Assembly: GCF_032854445.1 (NCBI RefSeq)
Contig: NW_027017987.1
Location: 1 to 64,000 of the forward strand
Source: Liolophura sinensis
Lineage: Eukaryota > Mollusca > Polyplacophora > Chitonida > Chitonidae
Direction: 5' to 3'
DNA: 64,000 bases
The notes under the pieces: model-generated
Database searches by the model: none
The model's input: only the letters and a program-made list of their open reading frames with translations
Told to the model about the DNA's origin: nothing
Program-made: the position numbers and the translations under genes
Shown here: one piece after another, positions 49,467 to 62,300 of the stretch
Position numbering within the stretch: the first letter of the stretch is position 1
Layout: every line of letters begins with the position of its first letter

Positions 49467-52213
49467 GTGCCCAGCAACGGCTCTTACTCCATGGAAACCA
49501 GGGAAATTTGCAATTTTTCAACAGTTGCCGATGCCTGGCTCAATTCCGCTTCTTTTGGCACCTCATTAATGTGGGTTTGTGGTCAGTTGTACTTTTTACA
49601 GCAGACTGTATCAAGTACCTTGTGTTTTTTGTGTACAAATGGTCTGGATTTTCTACACGTAGATAAAGACATTGAGATTGTCTTGGACTTAGAAGTAAGA
49701 CAATTGCTGGGTGAGTTAAATGGGCTGAGCCCAAAGATTTGAGGTCTTCTGGGCTACCGAAGGGCACATAACTTATATTCAAATGTTGAATATAGTAATG
49801 ACCATTCGCGATGGTACATAGTACAGTGTAGCCGATTTCAATTAACATAAAGACCAGGCAAAAACGCAAAAGTGGAAAAACTGTTCCAGTGCTGCTGGTA
49901 AGAGGCTAATCCGACGTATTTTCTGACGACAAATCGAATGGTGCAAACCGCGTTGCTCTCGGACCAATACTTTTGGCTGTAGCGACAATTGAATGATCAT
50001 TGATGTCATAATCAGGTGCCCAGCAACGGCTCTTACTCCATGGAAACCAGGGAAATTTGCAATTATTCAACAGTTGCCGATGCCTGGCTCAATTCCGCTT
50101 CTTTTGGCACCTTATTACTGTGGGTCTGTGGTCAGTTGTACTTTTTACAGCAGACTGTATCAAGTACCTTGTGTTTTTTATGTACAAATGGTCTGGTTTT
50201 TCTACACGTAGATAAAGACATTGAGATTGTCTTGGACTTAGAAGTAAGACAATTGCTGGGTGAGTTAAATGCGCCTAGAGAAAAGACTTGAGGTTTTCTG
50301 GGCTACCGAAGGGCACATAACTTATAGTCAAAAGCTGAATATAGTAATGACCAGTCGCGATGGTACATAGTACAGTGTAGCCGATTTCAATTAACAAAAA
50401 GACCTGGCAAAAATGCAAAAGTGGAAAAACTGTTCCTGTGCTGCTGGTAAGAGGCTAATCCGACGTATTTTGTGACGAGAAATCGAATGGTGCAAACCGC
50501 GTTGCTCTCCGACCAATACTTTTGGCTGTAGCGACAATTGAATGATCATTGATGTCATAATCACGTGCCCAGCAACGGCCCTTACTCCATGGAAACCATG
50601 AAAAAATTTGCAATTATTCAACAGGTGCCGATGCCTGGCTAAATTCCGCATCTTTTGGCACCTTATTAATGTGGGTCTGTGGTCAGTTGTACTTTATACA
50701 GCAGACTGTATGAAGTACCTTGCGTTTTTTATGTACAAATGGTGTGGTTTTTCTACACGTAGATAAAGACATTGAGATTGTCTTGGACTTAGAAGTATGA
50801 CAATTGCTGGGTGAGTTAAATGGGCTGAGCCCAAAGATTTGACGTCTTCTGGGCTACCGAAGGGCACATAACTTATAGTCAAAAGTTGAACATAGTAATG
50901 ACCAGTCGCGATGGTACATAGTACAGTGTAGCCGATTTCAATTAACAAAAAGATCAGGCAAAAATGCAAAAGTGGAAAAACTGTTCCAGTGCTGCTGGTA
51001 AGAGGCTAATCCGACGTATTTTGTGACGAAAAATCGAATGGTGCAAACCGCGTTGCTCTCCGGCCAATACTTTTGGCTGTAGCGACAATTGAATGATCAT
51101 TGATGTCATAACCACGTGCGTAGCAACGGCTCTTACTCCATGGAAACCAGGGAAATTTGCAATTTTTCAACAGTTGCCGATGCCTGGCTCAATTCCGCTT
51201 CTTTTGGCACCTTATTAATGTGGGTCTGTGGTCAGTTGTACTTTTTACAGCAGACTGTATGAAGTACCTTGTGTTTTTTATGTACAAATGGTGTGGTTTT
51301 TCTACACGTAGATAAAGACATTGAGATTGTCTTGGACTTAGAAGTAAGACAATTGCTGGGTGAGTTAAATGGGCTGAGCCCAAAGATTTGACGTCTTCTG
51401 GGCTACCGAAGGGCACATAACTTATAGTCAAAAGTTGAATATAGTAATGACCAGTCGCGATGGTACATAGTACAGTGTAGCCGATTTCAATTAACAAAAA
51501 GACCAGGCAAAAATGCAAAAGTGGAAAAACTGTTCCAGTGCTGCTGGTAAGTGGCTATTCCGACGTATTTTGTGACGAGAAATCGAATGGTGCAAACTGC
51601 GTTGCTCTCGGACCAATACTTTTGGCTGTAGTGACAATTGAATGATCATTGATGTCATAATCACGTGCGTAGCAACGACTGTTACTCCATGGAATCCAGG
51701 GAAATTTGCAATTTTTCAACAGCTGCCGATGCCTGGCTCAATTCCGCATCTTTTGGCACCTTATTAATGTGGGTCTGTGGTCAGTTGTACTTTTTACATC
51801 AGACTGTATCAGGTACTTTGTGTTTTTTATGTACAAATGGTCTGGTTTTTCTACACGTAGATAAAGACATTGAGATTGTCTTAGACTTAGAAGTAAGACA
51901 ATTGCTGGGTGAGTTAAATGGGCTGAGCCCAAAGATTTGACGTCTTCTGGGTTACCGAAGGGCACATAACTTATAGTCAAAAGTTGAATATAGTAATGAC
52001 CAGTCGCGATGGTACATAGTACAGTGTAGCCGATTTCAATTAACAAAAAGACCAGGCAAAAATGCAAAAGTGGAAAAACTGTTCCAGTGCTGCTGGTAAG
52101 AGGCTAATCCGACGTATTTTGTGACGAGAAATCGAATGGTGCAAACTGCGTTGCTCTCCGACCAATACTTTTGGCTGTAGCGACAATTGAATGATCATTG
52201 ATGTCATAATCAC
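49467..52213 (+). repeat. Five-monomer block R'-N-V-Z'-X, second copy
   Basis: Anchors 49467, 50016, 50565, 51116 and 51665 match 19927-22578 in order. This copy keeps the 3' end of X that is deleted at 22,490, so its junction represents the undeleted state. It lacks the 10-T run of R' (TTGTGTTTTTTGTG here). It is joined to V52214, as X18278 is joined to V18827. Confidence 0.85.
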
Positions 52214-52763
52214 GTGCCTAGCAACGGTTCTTACTCCATGGAAACCATGAAAAAATTTGCAATTATTCAACAGGTGCCGATGCCTGGCTCAATTCCGCAT
52301 CTTTTGGCACCTTATTAATGTGGGTCTGTGGTCAGTTGTACTTTTTACAGCAGACTGTATCAAGTACCTTGTGTTTTTATGTACAAATGGTGTGGTTTTT
52401 CTACACGTAGATAAAGACATTGAGATTGTCTTGGACTTAGAAGTAAGACAATTGCTGGGTGAGTTAAATGGGCTGAGCCCGAAGATTTGACGTCTTCTGG
52501 GCTACCGGAGGGCACATAACTTATAGTCAAAAGTTGAACATAGTAATGACCAGTCGCGATGGTACATAGTACAGTGTAGCCGATTTCAATTAACAAAAAG
52601 ACCAGGCAAAAATGCAAAAGTGGAAAAACTGTTCCAGTGCTGCTGGTAAGAGGCTAATCCGACGTATTTTGTGACGAGAAATCGAATGGTGCAAACCGCG
52701 TTGCTCTCCGACCAATACGTTTGGCTGTAGTGACAATTCAATGATCATTGATGTCATACTCAC
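52214..52763 (+). repeat. V monomer, fourth copy
   Basis: V subfamily member with ACCATGAAAAAATTTG, CAATTATTCAACAGG, a 5-T TTGTGTTTTTATG run and CTACCGGAGGGC, the same set as V18827. V monomers occur only at 18827, 21024, 50565 and 52214. The 2-bp net gain at CATGAAAAAATTTG changes the reading frame relative to the consensus, which argues against a conserved protein. Confidence 0.85.
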
Positions 52764-53312
52764 GTGCCCAGCAACGGCTCTTACTCCATGGAAACCAGGG
52801 AAATTTGCAATTTTTCAACAGTTTCCGATGCCTGGCTCAATTCCGCTTCTTTTGGCACCTTATTCATGTGGGTCTGTGGTCAGTTGTACTTTTTACAGCA
52901 GACTGTATCAAGTACCTTGTGTTTTTTATGTACAAATGGTGTGGTTTTTCTACACGTAGATAAAGACATTGAGATTGTCTTGGACTTAGAAGTAAGACAA
53001 TTGCTGGGTGAGTTAAATGGGCTTAGCCCAAACATTTGACGTCTTCTGGGCTACCGAAGGGCACATAACTTATAGTCAAAAGTTGAATATAGTAATGACC
53101 AGTCGCGATGGTACATAGTACAGTGTAGCCGATTTCAATTAACAAAAAGACCAGGCAAAACTGCAAAAGTGGAAAAACTGTTCCAGTGCTGCTGGTAAGT
53201 GGCTATTCCGACGTATTTTGTGACGAGAAATCGAATGGTGCAAACCGCGTTGCTCTCCGACCAATACTTTTGGCTGTAGCGACAATTGAATGATCATTGA
53301 TGTCATAATCAC

Positions 53313-54410
53313 GTGCCCAGCAACGGCTGTTACTCCATGGAATCCAAAAAAATTTGCAATTTTTCAACAGCTGCCGATGCCTGGCTCAATTCCGCATCTT
53401 TTGGCACCTTATTAATGTGGGTCTGTGGTCAGTTGTACTTTTTACATCAGACTGTATCAAGTACTTTGTGTTTTTTATGTACAATTGGTCTGGTTTTTCT
53501 ACACGTAGATAAAGACATTGAGATTGTCTTAGACTTAGAAGTAAGACAATTGCTGGGTGAGTTAAATGGGCTGAGCCCAAAGATTTGACGTCTTCTGGGT
53601 TACCGAAGGGCACATAACTTATAGTCAAAAGTTGAATATAGTAATGACCAGTCGCGATGGTACATAGTACAGTGTAGCCGATTTCAATTAACAAAAAGAC
53701 CAGGCAAAAATGCAAAAGTGGAAAAACTGTTCCTGTGCTGCTGGTAAGAGGCTAATCCGACGTATTTTGTGACGAAAAATCCAATGGTGCAAACTGCGTT
53801 TCTCTCCGACCAACACTTTTGGCTGTAGCGACAATTGAATAATCATTGATGTCATAATCAGGTGCCCAGCAACGGCTGTTACTCCATGGAAACCAGGGAA
53901 ATTTGCAATTTTTCAACAGTTGCCGATGCCTGGCTCAATTCCGCATCTTGTGGCACCTTATTAATGTGGGTCTGTGGTCAGTTGTACTTTTTACATCAGA
54001 CTGTATCAAGTACCTTGTGTTTTTTATGTACAAATGATGTGGTTTTTCTACACGTAGATAAAGACAATGAGATTGTCTTGGACTTAGAAGTAAGACAATT
54101 GCTGGGTGAGTTAAATGGCCTTGGCCTAAAGATTTGAGGTCTTCTGGGCTACCGAAGGGCACATAACTTATAGTCAAAAGTTGAATATAGTAATGACCAG
54201 TCGCGATGGTACATAGTACAGTGTAGCCGATTTCAATTAACAAAAAGACCAGGCAAAAATGCAAAAGTGGAAAAACTGTTCGAGTGCTGCTGGTAAGAGG
54301 CTAATCCGACGTATTTTGTGACGAGAAATCGAATGGTGCAAACCGCGTTGCTCTCCGACCAATACGTTTGGCTGTAGTGACAATTCAATGATCATTGATG
54401 TCATAATCAC
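53313..54410 (+). repeat. X-B pair, copy 2
   Basis: The anchors lie exactly 29,088 bp from copy 1 at both monomers, and the next monomer (54411, TTTCCGATGCC with ATGCGCTTAGCC) also matches 25323 at that offset. Copy-specific changes are GGAATCCAAAAAAATTTG and GTACAATTGG. Confidence 0.85.
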
Positions 54411-56606
54411 GTGCCCAGCAACGGCTCTTACTCCATGGAAACCAGGGAAATTTGCAATTTTTCAACAGTTTCCGATGCCTGGCTCAATTCCGCTTCTTTT
54501 GGCACCTTATTAATGTGGGTCTGTGGTCAGTTGTACTTTTTACAGCAGACTGTATCAAGTACCTTTTGTTTTTTATGTACAAATGGTGTGGTTTTTCTAC
54601 ACGTAGATAAAGACATTGAGATTGTCTTGGACTTAGAAGTAAGACAATTGCTGGGTGAGTTAAATGCGCTTAGCCAAAAGATTTGACGTCTTCTGGGCTA
54701 CCGAAGGGCACATAACTTATAGTCAAAAGTTGAATATAGTAATGACCAGTCGCGATGGTACATAGTACAGTGTAGCCGATTTCAATTAACAAAAAGACCA
54801 GGCAAAAATGCAAAAGTGGAAAAACTGTTCCAGTGCTGCTGGTAAGAGGCTAATCCGACGTATTTTGTGACGAGAAATCGAATGGTGCAAACCGCGTTGC
54901 TCTCCGACCAATACGTTTGGCTGTAGTGACAATTCAATGATCATTGATGTCATAATCACGTGCCCAGCAACGGCTCTTACTCCATGGAAACCAGGGAAAT
55001 TTGCAATTTTTCAACAGTTTCCGATGCCTGGCTCAATTCCGCTTCTTTTGGCACCTTATTAATGTGGGTCTGTGGTCAGTTGTACTTTTTACAGCAGACT
55101 GTATCAAGTACCTTGTGTTTTTTATGTACAAATGGTGTGGTTTTTCTACACGTAGATAAAGACATTGAGATTGTCTTGGACTTAGAAGTAAGACAATTGC
55201 TGGGTGAGTTAAATGCGCTTAGCCAAAAGATTTGACGTCTTCTGGGCTACCGAAGGTCACATAACTTATAGTCAAAAGTTGAATATAGTAATGACCAGTC
55301 GCGATGGTACATAGTACAGTGTAGCCGATTTCAATTAACAAAAAGACCAGGCAAAAATGCAAAAGTGGAAAAACTGTTCCAGTGCTGCTGGTAAGAGGCT
55401 AATCCGACGTATTTTGTGACGAGAAATCGAATGGTGCAAACCGCGTTTCTCTCCGACCAATACGTTTGGCTGTAGCGACAATTGAATGATCATTGATGTC
55501 ATAATCACGTGCCCAGCAACGGCTCTTACTCCATGGAAACCAGGGAAATTTGCAATTTTTCAACAGCTGCCGATGCCTGGCTCAATTCCGCATCTTTTGG
55601 CACCTTATTAATGTGGGTCTGTGGTCAGTTGTACTTTTTACAGCAGACTGTATCAAGCACCTTGTGTTTTTTATGTGCAAATGGTCTGGTTTTTCTACAC
55701 GTAGATAAAGACATTGAGATTGTCTTGGACTTAGAAGTAAGACAATTGCTGGGTGAGTTAAATGGGCTGTGCCCAAAGACTTGTGGTCTTCTGGGTTACC
55801 GAAGGGCACATAACTTATAGTCAAAAGTTGAATATAGTAATGACCAGTCGCGATGGTACATAGTACAGTGTAGCCGATTTCAACTAACAAAAAGACCAGG
55901 CAAAAATGCAAAAGTGGAAAAACTGTTCCAGTGCTGCTGGTAAGAGGCTAATCCGACGTATTTTGTGACGAGAAATCGAATGGTGCAAACCGCGTTGCTC
56001 TCCGACCAATACTTTTGGCTGTAGCGACAATTGAATGATCATTGATGTCATAATCATGTGCGTAGCAACGGCTCTTACTCCATGGAAACCAGGGAAATTT
56101 GCAATTTTTCAACAGCTGCCGATGCCTGGCTCAATTCCGCATCTTTTGGCACCTTATTAATGTGGGTCTGTGGTCAGTTGTACTTTTTACAGCAGACTGT
56201 ATCAAGCACCTTGTGTTTTTTATGTACAAATGGTCTGGTTTTTCTACACGTAGATAAAGACATTGAGATTGTCTTGGACTTAGAAGTAAGACAATTGCTG
56301 GGTGAGTTAAAAGGCTCTGGCCCAAAAATTTGACGTCTTCTGGGCTACCGAAGGGCACATAACTTATAGTCAAAAGTTGAATATAGTAATGACCAGTCGC
56401 GATGGTACATAGTACAGTGTAGCCGATTTCAATTAACAAAAAGACCAGGCAAAAATGCAAAAGTGAAAAAACTGTTCCAGTGCTGCTGGTAAGAGGCTAA
56501 TCCGACGTATTTTGTGACGAGAAATCGAATGGTGCAAACCGCGTTGCTCTCCGAGCAATACGTTTGGCTGTAGCGACAATTGAATGATCATTGATGTCAT
56601 AATCAC

Positions 56607-58801
56607 GTGCCCAGCAACGGCTCTTACTCCATGGAAACCAGGGAAATTTGCAATTTTTCAACAGTTGCCGATGCCTGGCTTAATTCCGCTTCTTTTGGCA
56701 CCTCATTAATGTGGGTTTGTGGTCAGTTGTACTTTTTACAGCAGACTGTATCAAGTACCTTTTTTTTTTGTGTACAAATGGTCTGGATTTTCTACACGTA
56801 GATAAAGACATTGAGATTGTCTTGGACATAGAAGTAAGACAATTGCTGGGTGAGTTAAATGGGCTGAGCCCAAACATTTGACGTCTTCTGGGCTACCGAA
56901 GGGCACATAACTTATATTCAAATGTTGAATATAGTAATGACCATTCGCGATGGTACATAGTACAGTGTAGCCGATTTCAATTAACATAAAGACCAGGCAA
57001 AAATGCAAAAGTGGAAAAACTGTTCCAGTGCTGCTGGTAAGAGGCTAATCCGACGTATTTTGTGACGAGAAATCGAATGGTGCAAACCGCGTTGCTCTCG
57101 GACCAATACTTTTGGCTGTAGCGACAATTGAATGATCATTGATGTCATAATCACGTGCCCAGCAACGGCTCTTACTCCATGGAAGCCAGGGAAATTTGCA
57201 ATTATTCAACAGTTGCCGATGCCTGGCTCAATTCCGCTTCTTTTGGCACCTTATTAATGTGGGTCTGTGGTCAGTTGTACTTTTTACAGCAGACTGTATC
57301 AAGTACCTTGTGTTTTTTATGTACAAATGGTCTGGTTTTTCTACACGTAGATAAAGACATTGAGATTGTCTTGGACTTAGAAGTAAGACAATTGCTGGGT
57401 GAGTTAAATGCGCCTAGAGAAAAGATTTGAGGTCTTCTGGGCTACCGAAGGGCACATAACTTATAGTCAAAAGCTGAATATAGTAATGACCAGTCGCGAT
57501 GGTACATAGTACAGTGTAGCCGATTTCAATTAACAAAAAGACCAGGCAAAAATGCAAAAGTGGAAAAACTGTTCCAGTGCTGCTGGTAAGAGGCTAATCC
57601 GACGTATTTTGTGACGAGAAATCGAATGGTGCAAACCGCGTTGCTCTCCGACCAATAATTTTGGCTGTAGCGACAATTGAATGATCATTGATGTCATAAT
57701 CACGTGCGTAGCAACGGCTGTTACTCCATGGAATCCAGGAAAATTTGCAATTTTTCAACAGCTGCCGATGCCTGGCTCAATTCCGCATCTTTTGGCACCT
57801 TATTAATGTGGGTCTGTGGTCAGTTGTACTTTTTACATCAGACTGTATCAAGTACTTTGTGTTTTTTATGTACAAATGGTCTGGTTTTTCTACACGTAGA
57901 TAAAGACATTGAGATTGTCTTAGACTTAGAAGTAAGACAATTGCTGGGTGAGTTAAATGGGCTGAGCCCAAAGATTTGACGTCTTCTGGGTTACCGAAGG
58001 GCACATAACTTATAGTCAAAAGTTGAATATAGTAATGACCAGTCGCGATGGTACATAGTACAGTGTAGCCGATTTCAATTAACAAAAAGACCAGGCAAAA
58101 ATGCAAAAGTGGAAAAACTGTTCCTGTGCTGCTGGTAAGAGGCTAATCCGACGTATTTTGTGACGAAAAATCCAATGGTGCAAACTGCGTTTCTCTCCGA
58201 CCAACACTTTTGGCTGTAGCGACAATTGAATAATTATTGATGTCATAATCACGTGCCCAGCAACGGCTGTTACTCCATGGAAACCAGGGAAATTTGCAAT
58301 TTTTCAACAGTTGCCGATGCCTGGCTCAATTCCGCATCTTGTGGCACCTTATTAATGTGGGTCTGTGGTCAGTTGTACTTTTTACATCAGACTGTATCAA
58401 GTACCTTGTGTTTTTTATGTACAAATGATGTGGTTTTTCTACACGTAGATAAAGACAATGAGATTGTCTTGGACTTAGAAGTAAGACAATTGCTGGGTGA
58501 GTTAAATGGCCTTGGCCTAAAGATTTGACGTCTTCTGGGCTACCGAAGGGCACATAACTTATAGTCAAAAGTTGAATATAGTAATGACCAGTCGCGATGG
58601 TACATAGTACAGTGTAGCCGATTTCAATTAACAAAAAGACCAGGCAAAAATGCAAAAGTGGAAAAACTGTTCCAGTGCTGCTGGTAAGAGGCTAATCCGA
58701 CGTATTTTGTGACGAGAAATCGAATGGTGCAAACCGCGTTGCTCTCCGACCAATAATTTTGGCTGTAGCGACAATTGAATGATCATTGATGTCATAATCA
58801 G
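56607..58801 (+). repeat. R'-N-X-B block
   Basis: Monomers 56607 (R', 10-T run at 56760-56769), 57155 (N, ATGCGCCTAGAGAAAAG), 57704 (X) and 58253 (B). Compared with 19927-25322 and 49467-54410 the order is the same but the V and Z' monomers are missing. This is a shortened third version of the segment. The preceding monomer 56058 (GTTAAAAGGCTCTGGCCC) parallels 19378, which precedes R' at 19927. Confidence 0.8.
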
Positions 58802-59350
58802 GTGCCCAGCAACGGCTCTTACTCCATGGAAACCAGGGAAATTTGCAATTTTTCAACAGCTGCCGATGCCTGGCTCAATTCCGCATCTTTTGGCACCTTA
58901 TTAATGTGGGTCTGTGGTCAGTTGTACTTTTTACAGCAGACTGTATCAAGTAGCTTGTGTTTTTTATGTACAAATGGTCTGGTTTTTCTACACGTAGATA
59001 AAGACATTGAGATTGTCTTGGACTTAGAAGTAAGACAATTGCTGGGTGAGTTAAATGGGCTGTGCCCAAAGACTTGTGGTCTTCTGGGTTACCGAAGGGC
59101 ACATAACTTATAGTCAAAAGTTGAATATAGTAATGACCAGTCGCGATGGTACATAGTACAGTGTAGCCGATTTCAACTAACAAAAAGACCAGGCAAAAAT
59201 GCAAAAGTGGAAAAACTGTTCCAGTGCTGCTGGTAAGAGGCTAATCCGACGTATTTTGTGACGAAAAATCGAATGGTGCAAACCGCGTTGCTCTCCGACC
59301 AATACTTTTGGCTGTAGCGACAATTGAATGATCATTGATGTCATAATCAC

Positions 59351-62300
59351 GTGCCCAGCAACGGCTCTTACTCCATGGAAACCAGGGAAATTTGCAATTT
59401 TTCAACAGCTGCCGATGCCTGGCTCAATTCCGCATCTTGTGGCACCTTTTTAATGTGGGTCTGTGGTCAGTTGTACTTTTTACAGCAGACTGTATCAAGT
59501 ACCTTGTGTTTTTTATGTACAAATGGTCTGGTTTTTCTACACGTAGATAAAGACAATGAGATTGTCTTGGACTTAGAAGTAAGACAATTGCTGGGTGAGT
59601 TAAATGGCCTTGTCCTAAAGATTTGACGTCTTCTGGGCTACCGAAGGGCACATAACTTATAGTCAAAAGTTGAATATAGTAATGACCAGTCGCGATGGTA
59701 CATAGTACAGTGTAGCCGATTTCAATTAACAAAAAGACCAGGCAAAAATGCAAAAGTGGAAAAACTGTTCCAGTGCTGCTGGTAAGAGGCTAATCCGACG
59801 TATTTTGTGACGAGAAATCGAATGGTGCAAACCGCGTTGCTCTCCGACCAATACGTTTGGCTGTAGTGACAATTCAATGATCATTGATGTCATAATCACG
59901 TGCCCAGCAACGGCTCTTACTCCATGGAAACCAGGGAAATTTGCAATTTTTCAACAGTTTCCGATGCCAGGCTCAATTCCGCTTCTTTTGGCACCTTATT
60001 AATGTGGGTCTGTGGTCAGTTGTACTTTTTACATCAGACTGTATCAAGTACCTTGTGTTTTTTATGTACAAATGGTCTGGTTTTTCTACTCGTAGATAAA
60101 GACATTGAGATTGTCTTGGACTTAGAAGTAAGACAATTGCTGGGTGAGTTAAATGCGCTTAGCCAAAAGATTTGACGTCTTCTGGGCTACCGAAGGTCAC
60201 ATAACTTATAGTCAAAAGTTGAATATAGTAATGACCAGTCGCGATGGTACATAGTACAGTGTAGCCGATTTCAATTAACAAAAAGACCAGGCAAAAATGC
60301 AAAAGTGGAACAACTGTTCCAGTGCTGCTGGTAAGAGGCTAATCCGACGTATTTTGTGACGAGAAATCGAATGGTGCAAACCGCGTTGCTCTCCGACCAA
60401 TAATTTTGGCTGTAGCGACAATTGAATGATCATTGATGTCATAATCAGGTGCCCAGCAACGGCTCTTACTCCATGGAAACCAGGGAAATTTGCAATTTTT
60501 CAACAGCTGCCGATGCCTGGCTCAATTCCGCATCTTTTGGCACCTTATTAATGTGGGTCTGTGGTCAGTTGTACTTTTTACAGCAGACTGTATCAAGCAC
60601 CTTGTGTTTTTTATGTACAAATGGTCTGGTTTTTCTACACGTAGATAAAGACATTGAGATTGTCTTGGACTTAGAAGTAAGACAATTGCTGGGTGAGTTA
60701 AATGGGCTTAGCCCAAACATTTGACGTCTTCTGGGCTACCGAAGGGCACATAACTTACAGTCAAAAGTTAAATATAGTAATGACCAGTCGCGATGGTACA
60801 TAGTACAGTGTAGCCGATTTCAATTAACAAAAAGACCAGGCAAAAATGCAAAAGTGGAAAAACTGTTCCAGTGCTGCTGGTAAGAGGCTAATCCGACGTA
60901 TTTTGTGACGAAAAATCGAATGGTGCAAACCGCGTTGCTCTCCGACCAATACTTTTGGCTGTAGCGACAATTCAATGATCATTGATGTCATAATCACGTG
61001 CCCAGCAACGGCTGTTACTCCATGGAAACCAGGGAAATTTGCAATTTTTCAACAGCTGCCGATGCTTGGCTCAATTCCGCATCTTTTGGCACCTTATTAA
61101 TGTGGGTCTGTGGTCAGTTGTACTTTTTACATCAGACTGTATCAAGCACCTTGTGTTTTTTATGTACAAATGGTCTGGTTTTTCTACTCGTAGATAAAGA
61201 CATTGAGATTGTCTTGGACTTAGAAGTAAGACAATTGCTGGGTGAGTTAAATGGCCTTGGCCCAAAGATTTGAGGTCTTCTGGGCTACCGAAGGGCACAT
61301 AACTTATAGTCAAAAGTTGAATATAGTAATGACCAGTCTCGATGGTACATAGTACAGTGTAGCCGATTTCAATTAACAAAAAGACCAGGCAAAAATGCAA
61401 AAGTGGAAAAACTGTTCCAGTGCTGCTGGTAAGAAGCTAATCCGACGTATTTTGTGACGAGAAATCGAATGGTGCAAACGGCGTTGCTCTCCGACCAATA
61501 ATTTTGGCTGTAGCGACAATTGAATGATCATTGATGTCATAACCACGTGCCCAGCAACGGCTCTTACTCCATGGAAACCAGGGAAATTTGCAATTTTTCA
61601 ACAGCTGCCGATGCCTGGCTCAATTCCTCATCTTTTGGCACCTTATTAATGTGGGTCTGTGGTCAGTTGTACTTTTTACAGCAGACTGTATCAAGTACCT
61701 TGTGTTTTTTATGTACAAATGGTCTGGTTTTTCTACACGTAGATAAAGACATTGAGATTGTCTTGGACTTAGAAGTAAGACAATTGCTGGGTGAGTTAAA
61801 TGGGCTTAGTTGAAAGATTTGACGTCTTCTGGGCTACCGAAGGGCACATAACTTATAGTCAAATTTTGAATATAGTAATGACCAGTGGCGATGGTACATA
61901 GTACAGTGTAGCCGATTTCAATTAACAAAAAGACCAGGCAAAAATGCAAAAGTGGCAAAACTGTTCCAGTGCTGCTGGTAAGAGGCTAATCCGACGTATT
62001 TTGTGACGAGAAATCGAATGGTGCAAACCGCGTTGCTCTCCGACCAATACTTTTGGCTGTAGCGACAATTCAATGATCATTGATGTCATAATCACGTGCC
62101 CAGCAACGGCTCTTACTCCGTGGAAACCAGGGAAATTTGCAATTTTTCAACAGCTGCCGATGCCTGGCTCAATTCCGCATCTTTTGGCACCTTATTAATG
62201 TGGGTCTGTGGTCAGTTGTACTTTTTACATCAGACTGTATCAAGTACTTTGTGTTTTTTATGTACAAATGGTCTGGTTTTTCTACACGTAGATAAAGACA

